The notes under the pieces are model-generated. The model made no database searches and was not told the DNA's origin. It saw only the letters and a program-made list of their open reading frames with translations. From Pseudopithomyces maydicus (lineage: Eukaryota > Ascomycota > Dothideomycetes > Pleosporales > Didymosphaeriaceae), in contig JANTUC010000006.1 of assembly GCA_026873275.1 (NCBI GenBank), forward strand, positions 1,116,001-1,180,000: DNA of 64,000 nucleotides, given 5' to 3'. Position 1 is the first letter of the stretch, and every line of letters starts with the position of its first letter. Below, in pieces: positions 1 through 11,195 of this stretch. A program made the translations under genes and the position numbers.

Positions 1-2
1 TG

Positions 3-413
3 GGTGAGCGTGTTGCTCGGGGCTTTGCTCGAAGATTTGACGCCGACATTTACGCACTCCGCATAGGCAACGTCGTAGAACCGCATGAGTACGCACGCGA
101 CTTTCCACAATACATCAATGACCCTAAGCTACGGAAGCGGAATGCGTGGTCGTACATAGACGCGAGAGATCTCGGTCAAATCTGTGACCTATGCATCAAA
201 AAGGACGGATTAGGATTCCAAGTCTTCAACGCGACGAATGACACAATTACTGCGACGTTTCCGACCCGTCAGTTCCTGGAGCAGTGGTGTCCAAACACAC
301 CTATCACGCGTGAAATGGAGGAATGGGAAGCACCATTGAGCAACCGCAAGATACGGGAAGTGTTAGGGTTCAAGGAGGAGCACAACTGGAGAAAATACTA
401 TAACCCAGAGTAA
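3..413 (+). CDS. NAD-dependent epimerase/dehydratase family protein, 3' part
   Basis: The window opens inside this gene. The frame starting at base 3 is open for 136 residues and ends at TAA 411-413. It reads as the C-terminal half of an extended short-chain dehydrogenase (NAD-dependent epimerase type): a strand with LRIGNVVEP, then NAWSYIDARDLGQI, which in this family lines the substrate pocket and leads into the domain that senses the bound sugar or small substrate. The NAD-binding glycine motif and the catalytic Tyr-Lys pair would lie upstream, outside the window. The C-terminus ends in a short Glu/Lys/Tyr-rich tail. The substrate cannot be told from this part. No intron is needed within the visible piece, though an acceptor could lie just before base 3. 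The next gene on the same strand starts 247 bases downstream. Confidence 0.8.
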   Translation, partial: GERVARGFARRFDADIYALRIGNVVEPHEYARDFPQYINDPKLRKRNAWSYIDARDLGQICDLCIKKDGLGFQVFNATNDTITATFPTRQFLEQWCPNTPITREMEEWEAPLSNRKIREVLGFKEEHNWRKYYNPE

Positions 414-660
414 GACCTCGCGGAAGAGGTGCGGAAGTAGCATAGATATCTAGATAGAAGCTCGTCTCCGATACTCGCGCGTTGTTAGCGCCTTGGCAAT
501 TTCGTCCCCTGCTCGTGTCGCAACTTTTTTGGACTGTTGAGCCATCATAATTCCAACTCAGTACCTAGCGTTCGCTATCCGCTTGTCGCCCTCGCCGTCG
601 TTCATTGCAGCTGATTGAGTACTAATCTCATCATTCCTACTCCTACATAACACAGTCGAT

Positions 661-1826
661 ATGACTATCCCATCTGCCTCCGAGGCCGCAGCGAAGGTCG
701 CCAATGTCGCCGGTGCGACTCACTCATCGGCGAAGGATGTCAAGAAAGAATCGACAGCAGCACGCTTCTTGGGTGCAGGTACTTATTCTGAAAGTTCACG
801 TCGATTGTTCCGTTGTACTAAACCGTGCAGGTACTGCTGGTATCGCCGAATTGATGATTTTCCATCCTGTCGACACTACCGCAAAGCGCTTGATGAGCAA
901 CCACGGCAAGGTACAACTCTTCAGGAATAACTGGATGGACTCGAACTGATTGAAGGTGATCATAGATCTCTTCCGCTTCGCAATTGAACCAGGTCATATT
1001 CAAGGACAAGGCACAAGCATCAGTAGGAGGCCGCTTCTTCTCCCTGTTCCCCGGCCTTGGATACGCTGCCGCATACAAGGTATATAAATCACATTCGAAA
1101 TCTCGAATATGAGCCTAATCATAGTAGATTCTCCAACGTGTTTACAAGTACGGCGGCCAGCCTTTCGCTCGGGACTACTTGGCGAAGCACCACGGTGAGA
1201 GCTTCGACCGCACATTCGGCAAAGGCAATGGAAAGGCAATAATGCACGCGACAGCTGGCAGTCTTGTCGGCATCGGTGAAATCGTTCTGCTGCCCTTGGA
1301 TGTTCTTAAGATCAAGCGCCAGACAAACCCCGAGGCATTCCGAGGTCGCGGACTGTTCAGGATCATCGCGGACGAAGGATTTGGTCTCTACCGCGGCTGG
1401 GGCTGGACAGCAGCCCGTAACGCACCTGGCTCGTTCGCTGTATGTCATGGAATATTCGACTGACGAAGTCTCGCGCTAATTGTTGGATAGCTGTTCGGTG
1501 GTTCTGCCGCTGCCAAGGAGTACCTCTACAAGCTTAGCGACTACAATGCCGCATCCTGGAGCCAGAACTTCGTTGCTTCAATCGCCGGTGCTAGCGCATC
1601 TCTGATTGTCTCCGCCCCTCTTGATGTCATCAAGACCCGTATCCAGAACAGGAATTTCGAGAACCCCGAGAGCGGCTTCCGGATTGTGTCCAACATGGCC
1701 AAGCACGAGGGCTTCGGCTCATTCTTCAAGGGCTTGACGCCGAAGCTGCTGATGACTGGCCCCAAGCTTGTCTTCTCGTTCTGGCTGGCCCAAACACTGA
1801 TACCCGCGTTTAACAAAGTCCTGTAA
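661..1826 (+). CDS. GGC1: Mitochondrial GTP/GDP carrier (Ggc1/Yhm1 type)
   Basis: Five exons, 661-778, 831-910, 993-1079, 1128-1439 and 1491-1826, join in phase to give 310 residues, close to the roughly 300 of yeast Ggc1. All four introns (52, 82, 48 and 51 nt) are GT-AG. It is a mitochondrial carrier (SLC25) of the inner membrane. Three carrier signatures mark the repeats: HPVDTTAKR, LPLDVLKIKR and APLDVIKTRI. Stretches such as LMSNHGK, SLFPGLGYAAAYK, GRGLFRIIADEGFGLYRGW and FFKGLTPKLLMTGPKL follow Ggc1 nearly word for word, which separates it from other carriers. Family knowledge: Ggc1 imports GTP in exchange for GDP and affects mitochondrial iron and mtDNA maintenance. The start at 661 is the first ATG of the frame and leaves a short Ala/Ser-rich leader before the first helix. 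Confidence 0.95.
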
Positions 1827-2626
1827 AGGTCTATGCACTACGCTTTCTCTGCTGTAAAATAATAGGGCTTGGGTTTTGAATTCTGTAGAGGGAATTTAGG
1901 CGTCAATGAAGCGTCACGCAGGCATCATGTACGGCTTAATTATGAGCTACACGGCTTCCACGTTTAATACACTCTTCTCCATGCTGCACATTAAAGTTAC
2001 GTTCCACTAAGCGACTTGGATTGGCGCTAAACATTAGGAAAATCCGCGATTTGTGTCAAAAGGCGACCGCAAGTCCAGCTATCCTGGCACGGTGGGCGAA
2101 TGAACCCTAGCCAGTTGAAAACTCCCTTTATTGTCTTTTTTCCTTTCGTGGTATCCTCATGTGTCTGAAGGATCTGGTAAGTTCGCCCAGTCAGAACTAG
2201 AGCCGCTCGAGCGTTTGGGCTGAATAGAATCGCAGAGTCACGTGATATTACATGCGCCACACAACGTTTAGATTGGTATCCTTTGGTTCGACAGCCGTTT
2301 GAGACCAGCACAGTGGTACCCACAATGCGTGTGGTATACTAACCCACGGAACTAGCTCACGCGATCGTATCCAGGAGGCAACAGAGCGGGCTGCCATCGT
2401 GACGTCTCTGTGAATGACCAAAAGGCCAGTGACTTGTTGCAAAGTGGCTTGGCGCTGATTGCGCACGGCCCGCTATCCAAGCCTCCTGCACTTTAAACAT
2501 CACCGCCTGCACCCTCAAGCCCTCTTAACCCCGACCGTCGCCGCCTTTCACGGTTCCTTTTCTAACACACTCTAACCTAGACCCACCAAAATCTCATCCA
2601 ACCCTTTCATCCGACCCACCGCCAAT
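1827..2626. other. Intergenic region between GGC1 and YPT1
   Basis: Carries the 3' flank of GGC1 and the promoter of YPT1. It holds an E-box palindrome TCACGTGA at 2238-2245 and a pyrimidine-rich tract, about 2510-2620, just before the YPT1 start, as is common in fungal promoters. Short open frames on the minus strand have no recognisable protein features. Confidence 0.6.
2238..2245. promoter_or_regulatory. TCACGTGA E-box palindrome upstream of YPT1
   Basis: A perfect 8-base palindrome with a CACGTG core, 382 bases before the YPT1 start codon. Cbf1-type and other bHLH factors bind such sites in fungi. The same octamer occurs at 53942-53949 before MTQ1. Function here is inferred from the motif alone. 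Confidence 0.35.
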
Positions 2627-3562
2627 ATGAACCCTGAGTGGTACGTAGCCTCCACCTCGGCTGCGGCGCTGTCCTCTGCACGCCCTGGACCCTCGCACGA
2701 TTTGTAGCATGTGACTGACTGAGATTCACAGAGTATTCCACAAGATTCCGCGAACCGTTCGTTGTCGGCCCCCGTACTGCCGCTTGCGGAGCCCCGCTGA
2801 CACCACCCGCTCAGATACGATTACCTCTTCAAGCTTCTCCTCATCGGAGACTCTGGTGTCGGAAAGTCCTGCCTGCTGCTTCGATTCGCAGATGACACAT
2901 ACACCGAGAGTTATATCTCCACTATTGGCGTGGACTTCGTGCGTGCCTGATCTGCGATACCTCCAGGCTCAGGAAGACTAATCTGGGCGCAGAAAATCCG
3001 AACCATCGAGCTCGATGGCAAGACTGTCAAGTTGCAAATTGTATGCTCGAAATCATGCGACGGATATGTGGTATACTGACAGTACACAGTGGGACACAGC
3101 CGGTCAGGAGCGTTTCCGCACAATCACCTCTTCCTACTACCGAGGTGCTCACGGCATCTGCGTCGTCTACGATGTTACCGACATGGATTCGTTCAACAAC
3201 GTGAAGCAGTGGCTGCAGGAGATTGACCGATATGCTACGGAAGGCGTCAACAAGCTGTTGGTCGGCAACAAGTCCGATATGGCGGACAAGAAAGTAGTCG
3301 AGTACACTGTGGCGAAGGTGAGTCAGGCTACGAAACAGCCCTTGATACTATGTTGACAATGTGATAGGAATTCGCAGACAGCCTCGGCATTCCTTTCCTC
3401 GAGACGTCGGCGAAGAGCGCAACCAATGTCGAGCAGGCCTTCTTGACCATGGCCCGCCAAATCAAAGAACGCATGGGCACAACCACTGCCAACACCAAGC
3501 CCACAGTGCCTATCGGGCAAGGTCAGGGCGTCCAGAGCGGCTCCGGCGGAGGCTGCTGCTAG
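2627..3562 (+). CDS. YPT1: Rab GTPase Ypt1 (Rab1 family)
   Basis: Five exons, 2627-2637, 2815-2938, 2993-3040, 3090-3317 and 3368-3562, give 201 residues. Ypt1/Rab1 is a membrane-anchored molecular switch for ER-to-Golgi traffic and autophagy. All nucleotide-binding motifs are present: P-loop GDSGVGKS (about residues 15-22), effector-loop ISTIGVDF, WDTAGQE, NKSD and ETSAK. It ends in GGGCC, whose two cysteines are the usual geranylgeranylation site. The start MNPEYDYLFKLLLIGD is the standard Ypt1 N-terminus. Exon 1 is only 11 nt; the first donor must be GTGGTA at 2638, since the stronger-looking GTACGT two bases on would create a stop codon at the junction. The first intron (177 nt) is long for this region; the other three are 54, 49 and 50 nt. 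Confidence 0.96.
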
Positions 3563-4477
3563 AACGTTGGCGCATGGTGATAAGTACACAGAACGGCGTG
3601 GGTGTTATATGGCTCGGTTCTAATGCTTGTGGTCACGATCTTCTTCCCAGCAATTCGCTGTTCATGCCCGTCATCATCCGCTCTTCCTTGCATGGTTTCG
3701 ATGGAGTGGACAGGTCACACGTTTATATCCCGTCTGATTGAAATACTGTGGATCTTGGTGGCGATTTTGCGGCACCGTAGGGCTTGGAAGCCGTCTGCGA
3801 TAACAGTGGAATTGTTTGACGCGCGGGAGAGTAGAAGAGACTGCTACACGGCCATTTTGTGTTGATCACGGGGGGTCTTTCTTCTTGTTTCCTGGGTTGT
3901 CTCTTAGGGTTGCAATCATATATTCACTAATTGGTCTACGTGCTACATTTGTGTTCGTGCGTTCAGCTGGGCTGCTGAGCTGGCCATCAAGCTTTTTTTT
4001 CATTTGCAACGTGATACTAGGCATGCAGGTGCCTGAGTAGGTACCTAGGTATATGGGGAGCGTCGCCGTTCCCTTGCCGTGGCCTGTACTATTAGCAGGC
4101 GCTGGGTGCAGATCGCCTTCCTGATGCGGTAAGCATATGTAGCTGACGTATAGCGTCAATCCTTTACCAGGCACCCAACTTTCTTCTTTGAAGTTTCAAA
4201 ATGAATTCAGAGACCTTCCTTCGTTTACATTTCGTCTCTTTTTACCTTTGAAAGGCTATTGTACGCGGTCTCGTTTTTGCTCTCACTTAGTAGAAAGATT
4301 GGGGTCCTGTTGCAGCGATACAGAGGCAAGCGCTTGGAACATTGCGACGCCTCAAGACGCGCGTTTCTGTCGTCTAGTCATCCTTTTTTGAAGTACACGC
4401 AGCGATGCGTATCTTCTTCTCGCGCATACACAATTAATCCACGAAAAATCGAGAAAGAGATCGGGAGTACAAGCCAG
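3563..4477. other. Intergenic region between YPT1 and an MFS gene
   Basis: Holds the 3' flank of YPT1 and the 5' flank of the next gene. A frame at 3602-3865 and a minus-strand frame at 3866-4174 are open but have no recognisable domain and look like chance. A short run of T (about 3993-4000) is the only compositional feature. Confidence 0.5.
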
Positions 4478-6118
4478 ATGTCTGTCCGCAACAATATTCC
4501 CCGCGCCCTTCACTGGCTCGCTCATGAACTCGGGCTTCAAACGATGAAGACCGCCGGCAAGGACGTCTATCTTCTGATACTTTCGCGTTATCTTCGACTC
4601 TTTGCCTACGGCGCCGTCGCTCTCATCTTGGCGCTCTACTTTGAGAAATTGGGCTTCTCTGATGCGCAGATCGGACTCTTCATGACGCTGACCCTGCTTG
4701 GTGATGTGGTTATTAGCCTTTTCTAACCCTACTCGCTGATGCTCTTGGGCGCAGGAACACGCTCATGCTTGGTGCAGTGTCTATGGCTGTTTCTGGTGCA
4801 GTTTTTGCCCTCACGAGTAATTACGCGGCGCTGCTCCTGGCAGCTATCGTAGGTGTGATCAGCCCGACGGGCAATGAGATTGGGCCTTTTCGCGCTATAG
4901 AGGAGTCGACACTAGCACATCTAGTGAGCGAGGAGAAGAGGAGCGATGTGTTTACCTGGTATGTTGTTATGGCTGTGCTGGGGACGAGCAGCGGATTGAT
5001 TGTGGGGGGTTTGGCAGTGGATGCCATGATGGGACTGGAAGGGTGGGGCGAGCTGGATGCATATAGGACCATGTTCTGGATCTATACTGCACTGGGGTGC
5101 GGGATGGGGCTTCTGGCGCTGTTTTTGAGCGAAAGATGCGAGCACGAGGTTGACAAAGAGGGAGTACAGCATGACGGTGAGAGGGAACCGCTGCTGGACG
5201 AGAGTGGAAGGGCTGCAAGTCCTCCGCTATCCCCAGTAGCGAAGAAGAGGACGAAGTGGTGGGATGCATTCAGTCAAATCTCGAAGCCGACACGTTGGAC
5301 GTTGGTGAAGCTATGCAGTGTCTTCTTTCTGGATTCACTCGGGAGCGGCATGGTGCCCTTTTCATTGATTAACTTTTATTTGGAACGAAAGTTTGATTTG
5401 GAAAAGGGGAAACTTGGAGGTATTATGTCGGCTACATGGTATGTATTTTGTGCATATACTTCAGACAACAGATTTTCTAACGCATTAGCACAGGTTCATA
5501 TCGACGATTGGAAACATATTCGCAGCCTCTCTAGCCAAAAGGATCGGCCTCATCCAGGCTATGGTGGCCACACATCTCCCCAGCTCTGTCTTTCTTGCTT
5601 TGCTCCCCGCACCATCCAAGCTTCCCCTCACCATATGTTTTCTGGTAGCGAGAGCGGTACTAAACAGCATGGATCAAGCCCCACGCGCTGCTTTTCTTTC
5701 TATTGTGGTCCTTCCACACGAGCGTACCGCCGTTATGGGCGTAGTCAACATTTTGAAAACGCTTTCGCAGTCCGCTGGGCCATGGGCCACAGGCCTCCTC
5801 GCTGGCCACAACCACTTCTGGGTTGCCTTTGTGGCTGCGGGGTCACTCAAGGGAACCTACGATCTGCTCCTACTTGCTTTTTTCGCAGGCCGCGTGCACC
5901 AGCCAGCCGAGCCTGGGGTCGTGGACGAAACGACCATAGACGACGTGGGGCAGGATAACAGCCGAGCCCCTGAAACCAACTCAAACGTTCTGGAAGACGA
6001 ATCGGAAGTTGACGCAAATTCAGCTGCGAAGATCCCTTCCTTCGCCGAAGACGGAGCCCTGGTGGCGAGTCCCTTTCTGGCAACAGAAGGGTCCAATGCC
6101 GCCAAACATCGGCCATGA
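4478..6118 (+). CDS. MFS transporter, frame broken by a short T run
   Basis: A 12-helix major facilitator transporter in pieces. The frame from ATG 4478 gives the first helices up to GDVVISLF, then stops at TAA 4724-4726. The next frame continues as TLLADALGRRNTLMLGA, the conserved loop between helices 2 and 3 (MFS motif A, D-R/A-x-G-R-R). One extra T in the run 4719-4722 restores S-L-F-L-T-L-L-A-D in one frame. A 55-nt intron (5439-5493) splits the second half; it resumes with FISTIGNIFAASLAKRIG. The hydrophilic loop between helices 6 and 7 (about 5140-5260) is long, and the C-terminal tail is acidic. It resembles fungal YCR023C-type MFS proteins of unknown substrate. An intron spanning the break was tested: no GT-AG pair keeps phase, and motif A would be lost. 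I infer an assembly error rather than a pseudogene. Confidence 0.75.
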
Positions 6119-6660
6119 GCATCGCCAAATGTAGGAAAAGCGTCTGGGACGGAATGCTCCTGTAGGCGGGACCCGGGGTGATCGTGAGTCGCACGGATCT
6201 GTCGGTGGTGTTTGATCGGCCTTTCTATTCAACCTTTCCCCATATGGTTAGTTGATCTTGGACCCTGCATGAGGAAGGCGTCCAGGGCTTCGGGACGTTT
6301 GACACGATAAGACATTTGGGAACAGTCATCTTTCCCTCCTTGACCACCACACCGCTGTTGTGCGAGCTTTTTACGACTGGCGGATTCTTCTTGAGCCTTT
6401 TCCCTTTCCCACTCTCCTTTAAGGGACTTTTCGGTTGTTGTTCCTCTCTTTCCTGGTCTTCTAAGAGCGGTTGCAGCCGCATCAGCCCTACGCCCCTAGT
6501 TCCCGACACTTTCAACATCTCAACCGGAATTTCGCGTTCGGCTCTGATACAACTGTAAACCCCTTCGCATCCTCTCGCACCTACATCCGGCGTATCATAG
6601 ACATCGACGCTGTTCATTTCTCTTCCTTGGCCATTGCCGAACTCGGCCGAGCGGTACAAC
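6119..6660. other. Promoter region of the PABA synthase gene
   Basis: Non-coding by appearance. Contains several pyrimidine-rich blocks (about 6328-6470) typical of fungal 5' regions. An in-frame ATG at 6634 could extend the next protein by nine residues, but the ATG at 6661 fits the family start better. Confidence 0.5.
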
Positions 6661-9465
6661 ATGGCCTCGACGCTTTTGGTCAGCCGGCCAAGAATCCTGT
6701 ACCTGGACGCGTACGATTCCTTCTCAAACAACATCGTTGCCCAGATCGAACAGGCCACCAATGCCGATGTTATCAAATGCTACATCGACAGTGACCCTGA
6801 TTCATGGATGATTCCCGAGGAAGTAAAGACGCAAGCTGCTTCTCCCGCAGCATTCATTGATTACGCAAGAACTTTCGATGCAGTCGTCGCGGGACCAGGT
6901 CCTGGGTCGGCAACATGCGATGAGGATGTGGGATGGATGCGAGTGCTTTGGAGACTTCAAGAGGAGGAAGTGATGCCTGTATTAGGAGTTTGTCTGGGTT
7001 TCCAATCTATGTGCCACGCATTCGGTGCGGGAATCGCAAAACTGGAAGAACCTCGACATGGTCTCGTAGCTGGTATCCTTCACAAAGGTACATCGATATT
7101 CAGTGGTGTCAAGCAGCTACAGACAACACAGTACCACTCTTTGCAAGTCATGCTGGGCCATCGAATCCAGACAGAGAGAGCTGTTCGATACCCAGGTGAG
7201 CTGTGGATATCTACGGACAAGTGTCCAAATATTCAACCACTGGCTTGGGATTTCGATAACAAGCAGAACGGGGCCGTACTTATGGCTGCAAGACATACAA
7301 ATAAGCCTTTCTGGGGTGTGCAGTTTCATCCCGAATCTATTTGTACAAACGAAGAAGGCGTCCGGATCATTCAAAATTGGTGGGCCGAGGCTATGGCATG
7401 GAACAGCAGTCACCAATTTCATACACGAATCGAGCCCGACACTAAAATGGCTGCTACCGAAGAACCTCAAATTAAAGGCTCGTCGATCGAGGCTCTAGCC
7501 ATGCGCCTCGTACACGGAAGTGGGGTAGCACCAGCTGAACCAACGGTGCTCGATGTGCAATGCGCCACTACTGGAAGTGGTCGACTGACCGTGTCAGACA
7601 TAGTCGAAGTCTTTGATAGTCCGCGCGGCGAGGCTATCGTCTTGGAATCTGGTCTCCAGAAAGATCTGCGTCCTATGGCTGCAGGCACAGGCCGACACAG
7701 TATCATTGGCCTTGTGATTCCAGGAGAAACGATGCGCCTACATTACTACGCTGTTAGCAACATCATGGAGATTAGAGATGGCAATGATAAGGTATTGCAG
7801 AAATGGCACACTTCAGACCCTTGGCAGTGGATCAAGGGCGTTACAGCACATCTCAAGGACATGCTTGGTCAGAAGCCTCGAACTACGACTTGGGCACCTT
7901 TCTGGGGTGGCTTCATGGGCTATGCATCATATGAAGCTGGTCTAGAGACGATCGATGTCCGCCCGAAAGAAGAGGGTCAATGTCCAGATGTTTGCTTTGC
8001 TTATATCACCCGGAGCATCGTAGCGGATCACCAGCTCAAGAAGATATACATCCAGAGTATACGTGGGGTTGATGACAAAGCGTGGATTGATGATTCACTT
8101 GAAAAGCTTTACGAAGCAGTTGGTAGGAAGAGCATGGAATCGTCTCCAAACCCTACGCCGCTACCCCGGTCGAATCCCTTTGAACCAAACGATTCAACGC
8201 TCAGCACCTACCTCGCTTCGTGCACCCAATCCGTTGCTGACCGTGACGAATATTGTGCCTCTGTCTTATCGTGTCAAAACCTTATTTCAGATGGTAAGCC
8301 ATTGTACTGATTTGACCGTTGTGCGTAGTTTGTATACTAAACTTGCTTCATAGGCCAAAGTTATGAGCTTTGTCTCACATCCACGAATCAAATACACGCT
8401 CGAAGACCGCGTATCTGTCGTCTTTCTAAAACCGAAGATAATGAGCTTTCCTGGAAACTTTATAAGCGGTTAACAGCGCGTAACCCCGCGCCGTTTAGCG
8501 CATACATGCGTTTACACAACGTGCATATTCTCAGTTCGTCGCCAGAACGGTATATTGCCTGGGATCGACAACAGGTAGCACAGTGTCGTCCCATCAAAGG
8601 CACTGTGTCAAAGAAACCGGGTGTCTCATTTGCCGATGCAAATGATATCCTCTCGTCTCAAAAGGAGCGTGCTGAGAATCTTATGATCGTCGATCTTGTT
8701 CGGCATCAACTTCACGGCGTGTATGGCACAGGAAATGTCCAAGTGAATCAGCTCATGCAGGTTGAAGAATACGAAACCGTTTTCCAGCTTGTATCTGTGG
8801 TGGAGGGCATCCCGCCCTCTCTGTTCCACCCATCCGACAAGCTTTCAGAGCACGCTTGGCACGATACCCACGATCCCAAAGCTTCTTCCAGCACATCACA
8901 CCCGCAAGTCTCCAAAAAGGAACAAATGCTCGGTTTCGAGGCTTTTACCCAATCTCTCCCTGCAGGGAGCATGACTGGCGCCCCCAAAAAGCGCTCATGC
9001 GAACTTCTCCAGGGCCTCGAATCTCACTCGCGCCGTGGAATCTACGCCGGTGTACTCGGGTACCTCGACATTGGCGGTGCCGGTGACTTCAGTGTTGTCA
9101 TCCGCACGGCTGTCAAGATCGACGCAGCAAACACCGCGTCTGCTACCGAAGACACGTGGACAATTGGTGCAGGCGGTGCCGTCACCGCGCTGAGTGACCC
9201 TGAGAGCGAGTACGAGGAAATGCTCGCGAAATTTAAGAGTACAGCTGCGGCGTTCGAGGAGTCGGATGAGACCCATGTGGAGGAGGTTGAAAAGACGGAT
9301 CTGAGGGGCGTATGGAGTCGGCTTATGGAAGTGGAGGAAGTTGGAGTCGGGGAGGAGGATGACGAGGGTGCGCAGACACCGAGGTTGTTGTTGAGGACGT
9401 TGCAGGATTTCCAGGCGGGATTGTTGTCAGGGGTGGTGAGAGCTGCGGATGGGATAGCTGGGTAG
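6661..9465 (+). CDS. ABZ1: Para-aminobenzoate (ADC) synthase, fused PabA-PabB type
   Basis: Two exons, 6661-8293 and 8354-9465, with a 60-nt intron, give 914 residues. The N-terminal part is a class I glutamine amidotransferase. It starts ILYLDAYDSFSNN and has the nucleophile Cys111 in GVCLGFQS, plus His223 and Glu225 in VQFHPES. The C-terminal part is a chorismate-binding domain with CRPIKGTVSKKPG, PAGSMTGAPKKRSCELL and GAGGAVTALSDPESEYEE. Family knowledge: the fused enzyme takes ammonia from glutamine to turn chorismate into 4-amino-4-deoxychorismate, the precursor of p-aminobenzoate and folate. TrpE/TrpG-type anthranilate synthases are the main alternative; the order GATase then synthase in one chain, and the P-I-K-G-T motif, favour ADC synthase. 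It is longer than yeast Abz1 (787 residues), partly through an acidic C-terminal extension of about 70 residues. Confidence 0.92.
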
Positions 9466-9813
9466 ATGGGGGGTGGTTTGAGTTCGTTGGATATGCTTTT
9501 TATAAGGTGTCAGAGAGTGGGATGCGATATACCATAGAGTGCGCGCGCACATTTCATTATACCCATATCGCAGATTTGCGATTGAATAGAGTCTTTTCCT
9601 TTACAATATTTGTAGTTCTTCTTGCACCAAAAAAACAACGAGCATGATTATACTAACACTGATCACTCAATTCGTAAAGCGTCTTCCGTCTTTCACCATA
9701 TAGCCCCGATCAAATACCTATCCCCCAATCACACAGTCCGAGCTACCAACCCAGTTCCGCCATTACCACCCCTCTTCTTCTCCCCCTTCCCGGCACATAC
9801 CTCATCTTCGCCA
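9466..9813. other. Convergent 3' region between PABA synthase and GNAT gene
   Basis: Both neighbours end into this stretch, so it should hold two terminator regions. It contains A- and T-rich patches (about 9590-9640) and then a C-rich tract from about 9720. Nothing coding is supported. Confidence 0.5.
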
Positions 9814-10490
9814 TTATAAACGCCCCGTCCCCACCCCCTCCTCCAACCTGACTTCCAACAACGCACCAACTTGCTCAAACCCAAACCTCTCGTACACCGG
9901 CCTCCCCAACACCCCCGCCTCCAAATACGCCGGCACCCCTCCCTCTCCGCTTGCTCCATCCCCCACCTCACCAGCATCCCCGCAGCTCCCTTCCCTCTAT
10001 GCGCAGGGTGCGTAACCATGTGCATGAGAATCCAGCACGGTTCATCTGCCGGGATCCATGACGCGCGCGCGGCGTCCCTGGTGCGAAGAATGTGATTGTG
10101 GAGGCGGATGTTGAAAGATGGGGGGTTGAAGAAGAAACTGGGGAAGTGTCGGAGTGGAGTTCCCAGGAGATGTCGCGGGGAAGGAGTACCCCGTGGGGTA
10201 AAAGTGCCAGCGGGCTATGCTGATTATTTCTTCTTGCGCTGGGGATGTAGATGTAGGTGCTGAAGTGGAAACTACTTTCATGTAGCGGACCGAAGGGTCA
10301 CCTAGGAAGCGGGCGCGTTGTTTGGCGAAGTGAAAGGTCAGACGGGTGAGGGCTTCGGCTGGGGTGGTGACAGGGTAGCAGAGGGGGTGGGGGGACCGAC
10401 GAGGTCCTGGCCTGGGGAATAGATGTGAGCATGAGAGATGATGGTATCGAAGTCGGAGAGTTGGAGGGGGAGGACTTGGAGGGTAATCAT
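9814..10490 (-). CDS. GNAT N-acetyltransferase with four apparent one-base deletions
   Basis: Read from ATG 10490 to TAA 9814-9816, the protein is spread over three frames. Pieces in order: N-terminal LPLQLSDFDTIISHAHIYSP; AEALTRLTFHFAKQRARFL with ISIARWHFYP; RDISWELHSD; NIRLHNHILRTRDAARASW; CWILMHMVTHPAHRGKGAA, the acetyl-CoA-binding motif A (R/Q-x-x-G-x-G/A) with its R-G-K-G-A loop; and YLEAGVLGRPVYERFGF, the usual end of the fold. Frame changes fall at four runs: G5 10383-10387, C4 10189-10192, G4 10140-10143 and C4 9936-9939. One extra base in each makes 681 nt, exactly 227 codons. The family is a common fungal one whose acceptor substrate is unknown. The pattern suggests sequencing error in a GC-rich stretch, although a true pseudogene cannot be excluded here. 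Confidence 0.7.
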
Positions 10491-11195
10491 TGTGGGTGGG
10501 TGGGGATTATGTGAGGTGGAGATGGCCGGGTTCTGGGGGGGTGGTTTAGGGTAATATCTAGTATATTTGACTACGGTTGATAGTTTGTGATTCATAAGTA
10601 TGAAATTGAAGGCGTATATTGAGTCATAGATAAGGGGAGGAATGAAGGTCGGATACTGACGGTAAGTCACGTGGATGCTTATGAATCAACGTCTGGCTGA
10701 GGCTACTGTATAGGCTAGTCCGGTAATCTAAGTGATTTGGTGTTGGTATGAGAGCACCGGTATTGGAAAGATGGTAATCGTTGAGTTCGTGGGGAGTGAA
10801 GAAGAGCCGAGAGTTTTCGAAGCAATCGAGGTTGAGCTGGGCGAGAGCGAACTGGCATGACATGAATGATTCGTGTATTCGATTAATCTATTATTACTAC
10901 TGTTTTGTAGGAGTAAGGCATATATTTTGTCCTGGAATCCTCGTGGAGTTAGTCCATAGCTTATCAATGTGTTCAGTACTACAGCATGGGAGATAACACG
11001 CTGCAGATCAAATACCGGTAGTCGAGCAGCAGTCGGATAAGCTGAGGCAGTCAAAGCAGCCTCGCAAATATATTTCCTGGCCTTTTGTCGATCAGATAAA
11101 CATCACGGCTCCACAATTGATATCAAAAGCATCAAACTTTCATGCCGGACGTTGTATGTATATAGTATCGCCTACACATCTAAAGCTACACACAT
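10491..11195. other. Intergenic region between COG1 and the GNAT gene
   Basis: Upstream flank of the minus-strand GNAT gene and 3' flank of COG1. Overlapping short frames on both strands (10624-11054) have no family features. No repeat or RNA gene was seen. Confidence 0.5.

Noticed and set aside
661..1826. Assignment of the mitochondrial carrier to Yhm2 (citrate/oxoglutarate)
   Set aside because: The text around all three carrier motifs follows Ggc1/Yhm1, not Yhm2.
4700..4765. A short intron (ending GCGCAG) explaining the MFS frame change
   Set aside because: Every GT donor in reach leaves the wrong phase, and the conserved motif A would be removed.
10360..10420. A 38-nt intron explaining the first GNAT frame change
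   Set aside because: It would be too short with a GTCCCC donor, and it cannot explain the other three breaks.
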